Shown: positions 17,538-26,122 of the stretch, piece by piece | How positions within the stretch are numbered: the stretch's first letter is position 1 | Layout of the letters: every line of letters starts with the position of its first letter | Source: JACJXW01 sp964418125 | Lineage (GTDB): Bacteria > Bacteroidota > Bacteroidia > Chitinophagales > Saprospiraceae | DNA length: 64,000 bases | Assembly (NCBI GenBank): GCA_964418125.1 | Contig: CAYQKY010000009.1 | Location: forward strand, 1-64,000 | Reading direction: 5' to 3' | Notes under the pieces: generated by a model | What the model saw: the letters and a program-made list of their open reading frames with translations, nothing else | What the model was told of the DNA's origin: nothing | Databases searched by the model: none | Program-made: the position numbers and the translations under genes

Positions 17538-18617
17538 TTAGAACTTCGGGCAGAGGATCGTCTGCTTGACCTCCGGGTCCTTATAGATCTTGATGATGTA
17601 CCAGGCGGCGATCTCGAAAGCGCCCTGGTAGTTGGTAGCCGAATTGAGCTCGGAGAAATTCACGTCATAAGCAGCGGCCACACGCAGGTCTTTATAGTCC
17701 AGGCCCACCAGTACCTTGCCTGCATCGCCGAAGCGATAGCCCAGCCCGAAATTCAGCTTCACCTGCATTTCGGGGTTGACCATATATCCCGCCCAGGCCT
17801 GCAGGTTCACCTCCGTCGCTCCTTTAGATGTCTGGAACATGGCGGTAGGCGCCGCCGACCATCGGTCCGTCAGCGCCCATTCGTACCTCGTATGGGCAGT
17901 GATGCGCATGGGGCGTTTTTCAGCGCCGTCCAAATTGACATCCCCCTGGCCTTGTGGTGTCGAGCCAAAGATATAGTCTGGCTGAGTGAGGTGCGCCGCG
18001 GCAACGCCCAGCTCAAAGTTGCTCTCCTCGTCGATCTGGCTGCGGAACAGCAGGCCGGCGGCAAAGTCCAGATAGTCCGTCTTGTCCCTTCCTCCATTGG
18101 CCGAGCCGGAGCCCCGCAGCGGATCGGCGGAATTCCCGACGTCATACTCCAGAGTGGGCCCGCCGAAACCATCGCCGAAAGTAAGCCGGTCTGCATCATA
18201 CCGCCGTTGGACGTTCCCTCCCTGCAGGCCCAAGGTCAGAACCGATTTGCCGTCCTTACCCAGGCCCAGGTGATAAGAGGCGGAGATCATGGTGGCGCTG
18301 GTGCGCAACCGGCCTCTCCCGGCCTCATCATTGAAGATCATGCCGCCTACACCGATCCAGTCCTGCTCGCGGAAACCACGAAGGATCGGGGCATCAACGT
18401 AAAAGGAAGGCGTCTTGTAGCCGTCTGCACCAGAAACATTATACCACTGCCCCCGGTAAATGCCTCCTACCCGGGCGGTGCCGAAGAAAGCCCCGGTATT
18501 GGCGGGGTTCAGCGTCAGCGGAGACATGTTATACAGAGAAAAGTGAATGTCCTGTGCCTGTAATGTTCCCAATATGGCTGTAAGGAGAAAAAAGAGTAGA
18601 GGTTTGAATAGCTTCAT
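17538..18617 (-). CDS. Type IX secretion outer-membrane protein, PorP/SprF family
   Basis: The start at 18617 (MKLFKPLLFFLLTAILGTLQAQ) gives a signal peptide; 18626 is a possible alternative. The mature protein opens DIHFSLYNMSPLTLNPANTG, the PorP/SprF signature. It continues as an outer-membrane beta-barrel and ends in an aromatic-rich strand (FEIAAWYIIKIYKDPEV). PorP/SprF paralogues anchor or help export specific cargo, often SprB-like adhesins, together with a PorE-type OmpA protein. Here that protein is encoded 140 bp downstream. No cargo gene is adjacent, so the partner may be the SprB-repeat subtilisin at 39.5 kb or lie elsewhere. Confidence 0.93.
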   Translation of the reverse strand: MKLFKPLLFFLLTAILGTLQAQDIHFSLYNMSPLTLNPANTGAFFGTARVGGIYRGQWYNVSGADGYKTPSFYVDAPILRGFREQDWIGVGGMIFNDEAGRGRLRTSATMISASYHLGLGKDGKSVLTLGLQGGNVQRRYDADRLTFGDGFGGPTLEYDVGNSADPLRGSGSANGGRDKTDYLDFAAGLLFRSQIDEESNFELGVAAAHLTQPDYIFGSTPQGQGDVNLDGAEKRPMRITAHTRYEWALTDRWSAAPTAMFQTSKGATEVNLQAWAGYMVNPEMQVKLNFGLGYRFGDAGKVLVGLDYKDLRVAAAYDVNFSELNSATNYQGAFEIAAWYIIKIYKDPEVKQTILCPKF

Positions 18618-18665
18618 AGAAGTCATATTTATTAATGGTCCTGCTTTTGGGTGAACTGAGAACCC

Positions 18666-18673
18666 GAAAGATA
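18666..18673 (-). promoter_or_regulatory. Near-consensus -7 box for porP/sprF
   Basis: The minus strand reads TATCTTTC, one base off TAnnTTTG. It lies 49 bp before the preferred start at 18617 and upstream of both candidate starts. Confidence 0.45.
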
Positions 18674-18889
18674 GTTTTTTTTCTCTAAAACTTTGGGCAA
18701 CCGCCCGCTGCTGTTTCGCAAATCGTGGCTCCGCAGGGGCCAACAAGCCTCCCGGCCCGGCAGCAACGTCTGTCCTGCGCCTCAAAACGCGCACCCAAGA
18801 TAGATTTTCCGGCTTGACTCTACAATCCGGGCCCCGTTAAAATTGACCCTCCATTTGACAAAAGAGGGATTTTAGAGGTGTTGCACAGT

Positions 18890-18930
18890 TACACGATTAC
18901 ACGAATACACGATTACACGAATACACAATT
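18890..18930. repeat. Short tandem repeat, ACACGAWTAC type
   Basis: Four to five copies of an eight- to nine-base word (ACACGATT / ACACGAAT) in a row. The same word recurs at 46938-46990. I see no clear opposing arm here, unlike most of the other arrays. Confidence 0.6.
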
Positions 18931-19016
18931 CTACGCATCCCATGCAAATGAGTTTCGCAGGGCTTAAAAGTTAAACAGATATTTCCTACTTTCAACCTCT
19001 CGATAAATTCTTTGCC

Positions 19017-20582
19017 ATGAGATCTTTTTCCACTCTTCTCCTAATTGTTCTATTGAGCTGCCCCGGTTACGGACAGGAGGCCGTCTCTCTTTACGGCGGT
19101 GTAGCGCCCGGTTCGGAAAACTGGCAATATCCGGAAACGGCAGATACCATATCGGAGGGAGAGGGCATGGTTTTTGTCCGGAATATATCGGAACCTACCC
19201 TGACGATATTTCAGCCCGAAGCCTTAAAAAACAAAACGGCCGTGATCGTTTGCCCGGGCGGCGCTTTCCGGGGCCTTGCCATCGAAAAGGAAGGATACGA
19301 GGTGGCGCGCTGGCTCAATTCGAAAGGCATTACCGCTTTTGTGCTCAAGTACCGGGTTGTCAACGCGCCCGAGGGTTTTGACCCTCTGCTGGGAAGAGAC
19401 ATCCGTACCGGCAACTTCGCCCGGATAGATTCCATCAACGCGCATTATGTCCCTTTCGCGGTTGCCGACGGGCGGGAAGCCGTCCGCTATATCCGGCAGC
19501 ATGCCAATGCGTTCGGCATCGACCCGGATCGCATCGGCATGCTGGGCTTTTCGGCCGGGGGAACCCTCATCGCCTCTGTTGCCCAAACCTGTGATGCGGA
19601 AAGCCGGCCGGATTTTATCGCCCTGGTCTATGCCTATTGCGGCGCCATTATGGGCGACGGTGTCCCCGCCGATGCCCCTCCCCTGTTCCAGGCCCTGGCC
19701 GGCGACGACCCCATCGCCAACGGCAACCCCGATCTTTATAAAAAATGGCGCAATGCCGGCCGGCCCGCCGAGCTGCACATCTACCCGGAAGGCGGCCATG
19801 GCTTCGCCCTCCGGGAACAGGGCCTGCCGGCTGACCTATGGAAAGACAGATATTTGGAATGGCTGCAAAGCCAGGGGCTTCTACTTACTCCCGAAGAACT
19901 GGCGAGAACGGACCTGAAGGGCCACTGGCGCTGGCGCCGGTTCTGGGATAAGATGCTCCGCACCGACTTTGGCGGATTGAAAAGGTTTTCCGAAGCAAAC
20001 CAAAAGCTGATGCCACCTAAAGAAAATGAAAAACGGATCGTCTTCTTCGGCAACTCCATCACTGAAGGCTGGGTCAATATCCACCCGGAATTTTTCTCCG
20101 GAAAGCCCTACATCAACCGAGGCATCGGCGGGCAGACGACCTCCCAGATGCTGGCCCGCTTCCGGCAGGATGTGGTGGAACTGCAGCCCGCAGCCGTCGT
20201 CATCCTGGCCGGCACCAACGACATCGCCGGCAATACCGGCCCCATGGCCCTGGAGGACATTTTCAACAATATCGTTTCCATGGCGGAAATAGCGAAGGCC
20301 AACAGCATCCGCGTGGTGATCTCTTCGGTATTGCCGGCAGCCGACTACCCCTGGTCGCCGGGGCTGCACCCGGCGGAAAAGATCGTCCGCCTCAACGCCT
20401 TGCTGCAGGAATACGCCGCCGATAACGATTGTACTTATCTGGATTACCACAGCGCCATGAAGGATGAACGGAACGGCCTCCCCCCCAACCTGGCGGACGA
20501 CGAAGTCCATCCTACCCTCGAAGGCTATAAGATGATGGAACCGCTGGTGGAAAAGGCGATAGCGGAGGCATTGGGGCGGTAG
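19017..20582 (+). CDS. Secreted two-domain esterase: alpha/beta hydrolase plus SGNH/GDSL hydrolase
   Basis: A signal peptide (MRSFSTLLLIVLLSCPGYGQ) precedes an alpha/beta-hydrolase of the acetyl-xylan-esterase/BD-FAE type. It has an HGG-like CPGGAFRG oxyanion loop, Ser179 in GFSAGG, an Asp in AGDDP near 230 and His261 in GGHGF. From about residue 335 a second catalytic unit follows, an SGNH hydrolase with Ser347 in FFGNSITEGW, the GIGGQTTSQ block, GTNDIAGN and DEVHPTLEGY. Both halves keep their catalytic residues. This suggests an enzyme that removes two kinds of ester from plant or algal polysaccharide. The fusion could also act on a single substrate from two sides. Confidence 0.9.
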   Translation: MRSFSTLLLIVLLSCPGYGQEAVSLYGGVAPGSENWQYPETADTISEGEGMVFVRNISEPTLTIFQPEALKNKTAVIVCPGGAFRGLAIEKEGYEVARWLNSKGITAFVLKYRVVNAPEGFDPLLGRDIRTGNFARIDSINAHYVPFAVADGREAVRYIRQHANAFGIDPDRIGMLGFSAGGTLIASVAQTCDAESRPDFIALVYAYCGAIMGDGVPADAPPLFQALAGDDPIANGNPDLYKKWRNAGRPAELHIYPEGGHGFALREQGLPADLWKDRYLEWLQSQGLLLTPEELARTDLKGHWRWRRFWDKMLRTDFGGLKRFSEANQKLMPPKENEKRIVFFGNSITEGWVNIHPEFFSGKPYINRGIGGQTTSQMLARFRQDVVELQPAAVVILAGTNDIAGNTGPMALEDIFNNIVSMAEIAKANSIRVVISSVLPAADYPWSPGLHPAEKIVRLNALLQEYAADNDCTYLDYHSAMKDERNGLPPNLADDEVHPTLEGYKMMEPLVEKAIAEALGR

Positions 20583-20736
20583 GGACGACGGTGGGACTGT
20601 GGACGGTAGAGGGGAAAGGGGACACCCTTTTTTCGCTGCTCTCAGTCAGGTAAAATTCCGATTTCCGGCTTCCCTCCTTCAGTCTGTTTCCCAAAGCATT
20701 CCCCGGAACGTCCAAAGCTCAAAACTTTCCTTTCAC

Positions 20737-21732
20737 TCACTTTTGTAATACCTCCACCACCTCCTCCTCCGAGATCTCCCGCATGCAACGGAAATGGCCT
20801 TTCGGGCACTTCTGAAAACCGATCTTGGAACAGGGGCGGCACGACAGGCCTTTCACTTCAAAGAAAGTGTTCCTGTCAACACCATCCGGATAGAAGGGGT
20901 ACATGCCGAACTCGGGGATGGTATTGCCCCAGACAGAAAGAATGTCCTTGCCAAAGGCGGCGGCAACATGCATCAGGCCGGTATCATGGGAAATAACTTT
21001 ATGGGCCTGCCGGACGATGGAGGCCGACTGGTTGAGGTTGAATTTGCCGCACATATTCAGCACATGGCCGCCGGCGGCATCGGCGACCTGCCGCCCCTCT
21101 TCCTCCTCACCGGGGCCGCCCAGCAAGAGGACGGGCATCTCCACCTTCCGGCAGATGGAGATGATCTTGTCGGCAGGCAGGCGCTTGGTGTTGTGAGCAG
21201 CACCAATGACAAAAGCGATGTACTCCGGGGCTTCCTGTTGTGGCGCCAGCACATTGGTGGCCAGCAGGTTGCCCACCGCCACCTCATCTTCCGGCGGAAT
21301 GAAATAATCGAGCCCCTGCCCGTCATAGCTCACACCCAGCGGTTCTACCGTTGCCATATACCGGTGGACGATGTGAACATCGGGCAGCCGGTTCACCTTC
21401 AGGTTCACCAGGAGCCACTTCTCCCAGTTGATCTTGTCAAAGGAAAAGGCCTTTGCCCTCAATCCCCACTTCACCTGGGCAGAACGCAGGTTGTTGTGCA
21501 GGTCGATGATATAATCGTAATTCTCCTGTTTCAGCTCCGCCATCGCTTCCGCCACCTTCTTCTCTATCGCATATACCTTGTCGGTGTAGGGGTTGGCGTC
21601 CAGGATACCGCGAAAACCCCGCTTTGTCAGGCAGTGGACTTCCGCTCCGAGCTGCTGCTTCACCGCCCGGATCACCGGAGTGGCCAGCACAATGTCGCCG
21701 ATGGAAGAAAAACGGATGATGAGAAGTTTCAT
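20737..21732 (-). CDS. Glycosyltransferase family 9 (ADP-heptose:LPS heptosyltransferase-like)
   Basis: 331 residues. The N-terminus MKLLIIRFSSIGDIVLATPVIRAV is the GT9 signature, and VISHDTGLMHVAAAFGKDILSVWG is the nucleotide-sugar-binding block. The C-terminus has a Cys-rich segment (LSCRPCSKIGFQKCPKGHFRC) found in this group. It acts on the cytosolic face in outer-membrane lipopolysaccharide core synthesis. The sugar donor cannot be read from sequence. It appears to be a single-gene unit. Confidence 0.92.
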   Translation of the reverse strand: MKLLIIRFSSIGDIVLATPVIRAVKQQLGAEVHCLTKRGFRGILDANPYTDKVYAIEKKVAEAMAELKQENYDYIIDLHNNLRSAQVKWGLRAKAFSFDKINWEKWLLVNLKVNRLPDVHIVHRYMATVEPLGVSYDGQGLDYFIPPEDEVAVGNLLATNVLAPQQEAPEYIAFVIGAAHNTKRLPADKIISICRKVEMPVLLLGGPGEEEEGRQVADAAGGHVLNMCGKFNLNQSASIVRQAHKVISHDTGLMHVAAAFGKDILSVWGNTIPEFGMYPFYPDGVDRNTFFEVKGLSCRPCSKIGFQKCPKGHFRCMREISEEEVVEVLQK

Positions 21733-21740
21733 GATTTAGC

Positions 21741-21832
21741 GTATCAGTGTATTCGTGTATCTGTGCATCAGTATCTGTGTTTTAGAGGGCTTTTAGAACT
21801 GATACACCCATACACTAAAACACTGATACACT
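21741..21832. repeat. Antiparallel short-repeat element (GTATCWGTGT type)
   Basis: The left arm 21741-21780 repeats GTATCAGTGT/GTGTATCTGT words. The right arm 21799-21832 carries their reverse complements (CTGATACACC, CACTGATACAC). The element fills the gap between the GT9 start and the end of the lipoprotein gene at 21840. Confidence 0.6.
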
Positions 21833-21839
21833 ATGCTTT

Positions 21840-22631
21840 TCACCAGTAATCCAGCACCACTCGCACATGCTCAAGCTCGATATCAGAAACCTTTTCCAGG
21901 CCGCCGCTCTCTAACAGGGAGTCAAACTCCGCAACCTTGCGGTTGTCCGTTTTCGGTTTGTAGTTGTGGTAGTCGGCAAACTGAATACCATTGGAAGTAC
22001 GGATACGGTAGGCTTCCCGGAACCGGGCGCCGCCCCCATCAGTGTGGAAATTGTAGGCCAGGTAGTCCATAGTATAGTCGTTCTTGTGAATCCAGTACAT
22101 GTACTCATCCTCAAAATCCTTACCTCCTCCTTCCTGCCGGAACGTGACTTTCACCTTGTGATACGGCTTTCCTTTGATGGTGGCCTCGCCGGCATATTCC
22201 TTGATCACGGCCTGGTCGTTGAGGAAGTAGGGCAGAAGAGCGAAGTAAATGACGGAGTTGACGGAATTGGCATAGGCAGAACTGTCTTTTGCGCTCAGCT
22301 CCACCCGCTGGCCATTCACCTCCCGGTAGAAGCCGTCGTTGGCGAGCACATCGCGGACCTGGGCGCCTGTGGTATCGGTAAAAATGCGCTCGTACTGAAA
22401 TTTGTGCCCCTGCCGGGTCGCGATGTACTGCCTGCCCCGGAACTCGAACTTCACGCGGCTGTCTTCATAGCGGCTGCCGCCGTGCTTCGCGATGGCGGCA
22501 TCGACGATCTGCTGAGCCTTGTCATCAGCCGTAGCCGGTTGTTCCTGCGCTGTTTTTACTTCCCGGTTGTTATCGGCGCCGCAGGCTGCCAGCAGGAACA
22601 GGCAGCAGAGCCCCAAAAGCCAATGTTTCAT
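21840..22631 (-). CDS. Lipoprotein of the DUF6503 family
   Basis: The ATG at 22631 gives a lipoprotein signal (MKHWLLGLCCLFLLAACG, lipobox LAAC). It lies just after a perfect -7 box, so the slightly longer frame is rejected. The 263-residue protein has the all-beta, LolA-like layout of DUF6503 (IVDAAIAKHGG at the start, then alternating strands rich in Tyr and charged residues, MYWIHKNDYTMDYLAYNF). The role is unknown; a lipid- or ligand-binding periplasmic function would fit the fold. It lies downstream of the PhoD-like gene but has its own promoter. Confidence 0.85.
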   Translation of the reverse strand: MKHWLLGLCCLFLLAACGADNNREVKTAQEQPATADDKAQQIVDAAIAKHGGSRYEDSRVKFEFRGRQYIATRQGHKFQYERIFTDTTGAQVRDVLANDGFYREVNGQRVELSAKDSSAYANSVNSVIYFALLPYFLNDQAVIKEYAGEATIKGKPYHKVKVTFRQEGGGKDFEDEYMYWIHKNDYTMDYLAYNFHTDGGGARFREAYRIRTSNGIQFADYHNYKPKTDNRKVAEFDSLLESGGLEKVSDIELEHVRVVLDYW

Positions 22632-22643
22632 GATCTTTTTTTG

Positions 22644-22651
22644 CAAAGATA
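22644..22651 (-). promoter_or_regulatory. Bacteroidota -7 box for the DUF6503 lipoprotein
   Basis: The minus strand reads TATCTTTG, an exact consensus match. It sits 12 bp before the ATG at 22631, so the leader would be only a few bases. Confidence 0.6.
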
Positions 22652-22718
22652 AACAGTAATAGCAGATCAGGTTTTGGAGGGCTGTGCGCCAGCTGAACCT
22701 GGAGCGTCCAAAACCAGG

Positions 22719-24038
22719 TTACTTTTCCGAAGGGACCTCCAGGGACCACTCTTCATTGCCGTCGGCATCGAAGACGCGGATGGTGAGCACCCGCTCGGTG
22801 CGGGGTCCGGAAAATTCCAGCAGGCCAAAGTTGTGCTCGGCCACTTCGGTTCCCTCCACCCGCAGTTCATTCTCTTCTTCCCAGGTGTTCACCCCGGCGG
22901 TGAAGGGCGAAATGGTCAGGTCGTATACGGTATTGTCCTCGGCATTGACGTATTTGCTCAGTTCGCTTTTGTGGCGGTCGCCGGTAAGGAAGATGACATT
23001 TTTAATTCCCTCTTCTTCGATGCGTTTCAGGATATAAGCCCGCTCTTCGGGAAAAACGTTTTCATAGGTTTCGGAAGCCTTCGCCGGGTTGAGGACCTGA
23101 TTGCCGATGCAAACCATTTTGAAAGGAGCGTAGCTGGCTGCCAGGGCGTCGATGAGCCATTCCAACTGCTCTTTGCCCAGCATGGTCCTGTCGCCGTGCT
23201 TCAGGCGGTTGGGGCTGCGGAAGTAGCGGTCGTCCAGCAGGAAGAAGTCGATGTCGTTGTACTGGAAGAAAGTGGTGATGCCCTTCTGCCCGTTGACGCC
23301 GAAAGTGGGGTTGCCCCAGAACAGGCGGAAAGCTTCCAGGGTGGTTTCCTTGTGTACATAGGAGCGGTCCGAATCGTTGGGGCCGAAGTCGTGGTCGTCC
23401 CAGATGGCGTAGTGGTGGGTGGAGGCCAGCAGTGGCTGCATTTCCGGCAGGCTGCGCGTATGGGTATACCGCTTCATGATGCCCGTGCGCGAGTACCAGT
23501 CGGCTTCCCGCAGGTAGACGTTATCGCCCAGCCAGACCATCGCGTCGGGGCGCATGCGGTGAATGGTGGTGAATATCTGAAAATCGCTGCCGTAGGGCTT
23601 GCCCGGCCGGTCATACACCTCCTCATTGACGTAAGAGCAACTGCCGACGACAACAGTAAAGGCCGGCGGGTCGTAGCGCCAGCGCCACAGTTCCTGGGTT
23701 CTGAACTCCGTGGGGTAATCCAGTTCAACCGCCTGCCCGTTGATCAGCACCTGATAAACGTAATCCGTGCCCGGCTCCACCTCATCGGCCGGCAGCTTGG
23801 CGGTGAAGGCCTCGCTTTCGGCCGTCATCTTCTCGTCGGTGAAGAACTTTTCCGCCGGCTTTTCTTTCACCCAGTAGGCGAACTGCACCCGGGCCGGCTC
23901 CTTCGTCTGTACCCAGAGGAGGACTTCCCGCATCTCATTATAGCCCAGCATGGGGCCGGACTGCAGGAGGGATCTCTGGGCGAAGGATGGAGTTAAAAAG
24001 AGAATGCATAAGGCCAGACAAGAAAGATGCCGCTTCAT
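22719..24038 (-). CDS. PhoD-like alkaline phosphatase/phosphodiesterase, secreted
   Basis: A signal peptide (MKRHLSCLALCILFLTPSFAQ) is followed by an N-terminal beta domain. The catalytic domain follows with metal-binding motifs of the PhoD metallophosphatase group: VVGSCSY, VWLGDNVYLRE, YAIWDDHDFGPND, and the C-terminal VIFLTGDRHKSEL. The total length of 439 residues fits the family. The product would hydrolyse phosphate esters outside the cytosol for phosphate scavenging. The downstream lipoprotein gene is 87 bp away. Confidence 0.9.
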   Translation of the reverse strand: MKRHLSCLALCILFLTPSFAQRSLLQSGPMLGYNEMREVLLWVQTKEPARVQFAYWVKEKPAEKFFTDEKMTAESEAFTAKLPADEVEPGTDYVYQVLINGQAVELDYPTEFRTQELWRWRYDPPAFTVVVGSCSYVNEEVYDRPGKPYGSDFQIFTTIHRMRPDAMVWLGDNVYLREADWYSRTGIMKRYTHTRSLPEMQPLLASTHHYAIWDDHDFGPNDSDRSYVHKETTLEAFRLFWGNPTFGVNGQKGITTFFQYNDIDFFLLDDRYFRSPNRLKHGDRTMLGKEQLEWLIDALAASYAPFKMVCIGNQVLNPAKASETYENVFPEERAYILKRIEEEGIKNVIFLTGDRHKSELSKYVNAEDNTVYDLTISPFTAGVNTWEEENELRVEGTEVAEHNFGLLEFSGPRTERVLTIRVFDADGNEEWSLEVPSEK

Positions 24039-24075
24039 TTTTTGCCGTAAAGCTAAGGAAGCACAGGGGAAAATC

Positions 24076-24264
24076 TTTGATTTTTGATTTGCGATTTGCG
24101 ATTTTTGATTTGCGATTTGCGCCCAACGCTATTCGAGCCGGTTAAAATTTTTGATTTGTCGGCTTTCCCGTGAGGCGCCTCCCGGATGCACATCAAAAAT
24201 TTACCATCAAACGTTATACATCAAAAATCAAACATCAAACATCAAACATCAAACATCAAAAATC
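24076..24264. repeat. Antiparallel short-repeat element (TTTGATT / AATCAAA type)
   Basis: The left arm 24076-24121 repeats TTTGATT and TTTGCGA words. The right arm 24191-24264 has the reverse complements (CATCAAA, AAATCAA) in about nine copies. The arms could form a long imperfect stem. The right arm overlaps the 5' end of the cheR-like reading frame. Confidence 0.65.
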
Positions 24265-25082
24265 CCCCCTCCACCTGCACCCTCTTCCTCCAATGGGCCC
24301 TGCCCCGCCTCCGCCTGCGCTGGGCCGGCTTCCGCAAGGTGCGCCGCCAGCCGTGTAAACAGATCAAAAGGCGGATCCGGGAACTAGGCCTGGAGGGTTT
24401 CGACACCTACCGACGGTATCTGGAGGAGCATCCGGAAGAATGGGAACGGCTCGATACCTTCTGCCGCATCACCATCTCCCGTTTTTACCGGGGGCGGGGC
24501 GTTTTCAACTGCATTAAGGATACCATCCTGCCCGAACTGGCACGCAAGGCAGGGGAAGCCGGCTCGCCGCTGCGCTGCTGGTCCGCCGGCTGTGCTTCCG
24601 GGGAGGAACCATACACCCTTGCCCTGATCTGGCGACTGGAGCTGCAAGAGCAATTCCCCGGCCTGGAGATGGAGATCATCGCCACCGACGTGGAGGAGCA
24701 CATGCTGGAGCGGGCGCAGAAGGCAACCTATCCTGGTTCTTCTCTGAAGGACCTTCCTGATTCCTGGGCGGAAAAAGCATTCGAGCCCTTGGGAGAAAAA
24801 TACCAGCTCCGCCCCGAATTCAGGAAGGGCGTCTATTTCCTGCAACAGGACATCCGCCGGGAGATGCCCGACGGCCCCTTCCACCTTGTGTTGTGCCGCA
24901 ACCTGGCAGCTATGTATTTCGAGGAGAGCCTCCAGCGGGAAGTGTTCGAACAGATTAGGCACAGAATGGAAACGGGCGGGTATCTGATACTGGGAAAACA
25001 CGGGCAGTTGCCCGAAGGTGCTGCGGGATGGAAGGCCAGGAACCTGCACATGAGGATTTACAGGGCCGGAACCTTATTCTGA
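24186..25082 (+). CDS. CheR-type protein-glutamate methyltransferase
   Basis: The recognisable domain starts near residue 32 (FLQWALPRLRLRWAGFRKV), the helical CheR N-domain. The SAM-binding core follows: LRCWSAGCASGEEPYTLAL, IIATDVEEHMLERA, and the LVLCRNLAAMYF block, which differs from the usual CRNVLIYF by an inserted residue. The family adds methyl groups to chemoreceptor glutamates. No Che genes are nearby, so a non-chemotactic signalling role is possible. The only ATG in frame upstream lies inside the CATCAAA repeat array, so the first ~28 residues (Lys/His/Asn/Ile repeats) are repeat-derived. A non-ATG start near 24280 is an alternative. Confidence 0.8.
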   Translation: MHIKNLPSNVIHQKSNIKHQTSNIKNPPSTCTLFLQWALPRLRLRWAGFRKVRRQPCKQIKRRIRELGLEGFDTYRRYLEEHPEEWERLDTFCRITISRFYRGRGVFNCIKDTILPELARKAGEAGSPLRCWSAGCASGEEPYTLALIWRLELQEQFPGLEMEIIATDVEEHMLERAQKATYPGSSLKDLPDSWAEKAFEPLGEKYQLRPEFRKGVYFLQQDIRREMPDGPFHLVLCRNLAAMYFEESLQREVFEQIRHRMETGGYLILGKHGQLPEGAAGWKARNLHMRIYRAGTLF

Positions 25083-25104
25083 GGCCGCCAGCAGGCAGTT
25101 CTTC

Positions 25105-25155
25105 ACGATAAAGGCGATTGCCGGCCATAAAGGAGCCGGCAATCGCCTTTATCGT
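25105..25155. terminator. Perfect 21-bp hairpin between convergent genes
   Basis: Bases 25105-25125 are the exact reverse complement of 25135-25155, with a 9-nt loop. The outer part of each arm is AT-rich and the inner part GC-rich, like a bidirectional terminator. It separates cheR from the convergent DUF6159 gene. Confidence 0.75.
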
Positions 25156-25161
25156 TAAAGA

Positions 25162-26004
25162 TCACTTCTTCTTCGGGGCGAACACATTGTCCAGCACTTC
25201 ACTGTCATAGTATTCCACCGGCTCGCCGTTCACATGGCGGTAGATCGCCGCAAGGAACACCGTCTTGGCTGCCGATACGGCAGTGGCCAGGAACAGGAAG
25301 GAAAGCACCCCGGCGACAACGGCCACAATGGGATGGACGAAGAACAGCAGCACGCTGATGACAACAATGGCCACGATGCCCAGGATGTAGAACAGGCCGA
25401 AGCTGAAGTTCGCGCCAATGGCCTCTCCCCACTTTTCCTTCATGATTGTAGCAGACCGCTTCACCGCCTCTATGGGTGAAACGTTCTCATAGGCAACGAC
25501 CGGCACCACAAAAAAGGTGGCAATAGACCAAACGATACCGACAATGCCGATGATGAGCTGTCCGATGAATCCCAGCCGCTCCTCCAGCGTCTTGAGCACC
25601 ACCCCGACGGTAGCCGCCAGCAGCGCCCAGGAGACGATGGCCTCGATGCGGGAGATGCTGTACGCAATACCATCTCCGACCTTCGCTTCCCGCCCCTCCA
25701 TGATGAGGCGGGTGCAGTGGATCAGGCCCACGTTGAAGAAAACGACAATCGTGAAGTTAATGAGATAGAAAATGAACAGGGCCACATAGGCCAGCCATTC
25801 GCCCCCGGTTTCAAACCGGGCGAAAAAGGCCTCCATCTGAAAGCCGAAAACGGCGGCAATGCTGCCAAAGAAGGTCAGGCAGATGAACAAAAGAGAAGCC
25901 CCGGACAGTACCGGGAAGAGCATCAGGGTAGGGTTTTCGCGAATGATGCCGAAACTGGCCATACCCAGCTTCCAGCCGTTCCCCATGCGATCGAAGAAAC
26001 TCAT
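25162..26004 (-). CDS. DUF6159 family integral membrane protein
   Basis: A 280-residue protein with about six membrane helices in three pairs, opening with the family motif MSFFDRMGNGWKLGMASFGIIRENPTLM-like. It has the conserved soluble loop with NVSPIEAVKRSATIMKEKWGE between the helices. The family is uncharacterised, with no catalytic motif visible. It is convergent with cheR and appears to be transcribed alone. Confidence 0.8.
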   Translation of the reverse strand: MSFFDRMGNGWKLGMASFGIIRENPTLMLFPVLSGASLLFICLTFFGSIAAVFGFQMEAFFARFETGGEWLAYVALFIFYLINFTIVVFFNVGLIHCTRLIMEGREAKVGDGIAYSISRIEAIVSWALLAATVGVVLKTLEERLGFIGQLIIGIVGIVWSIATFFVVPVVAYENVSPIEAVKRSATIMKEKWGEAIGANFSFGLFYILGIVAIVVISVLLFFVHPIVAVVAGVLSFLFLATAVSAAKTVFLAAIYRHVNGEPVEYYDSEVLDNVFAPKKK

Positions 26005-26122
26005 GTGATGTGGTTTAGGTTTTTAAAGGGTAAATAACAACTGGGCTAAGATAAGGATATAACCAGCAAGCTGCCAAGAATAAACGATGAATGGAGGGGG
26101 TAACCCGACGACAACTTATCTT

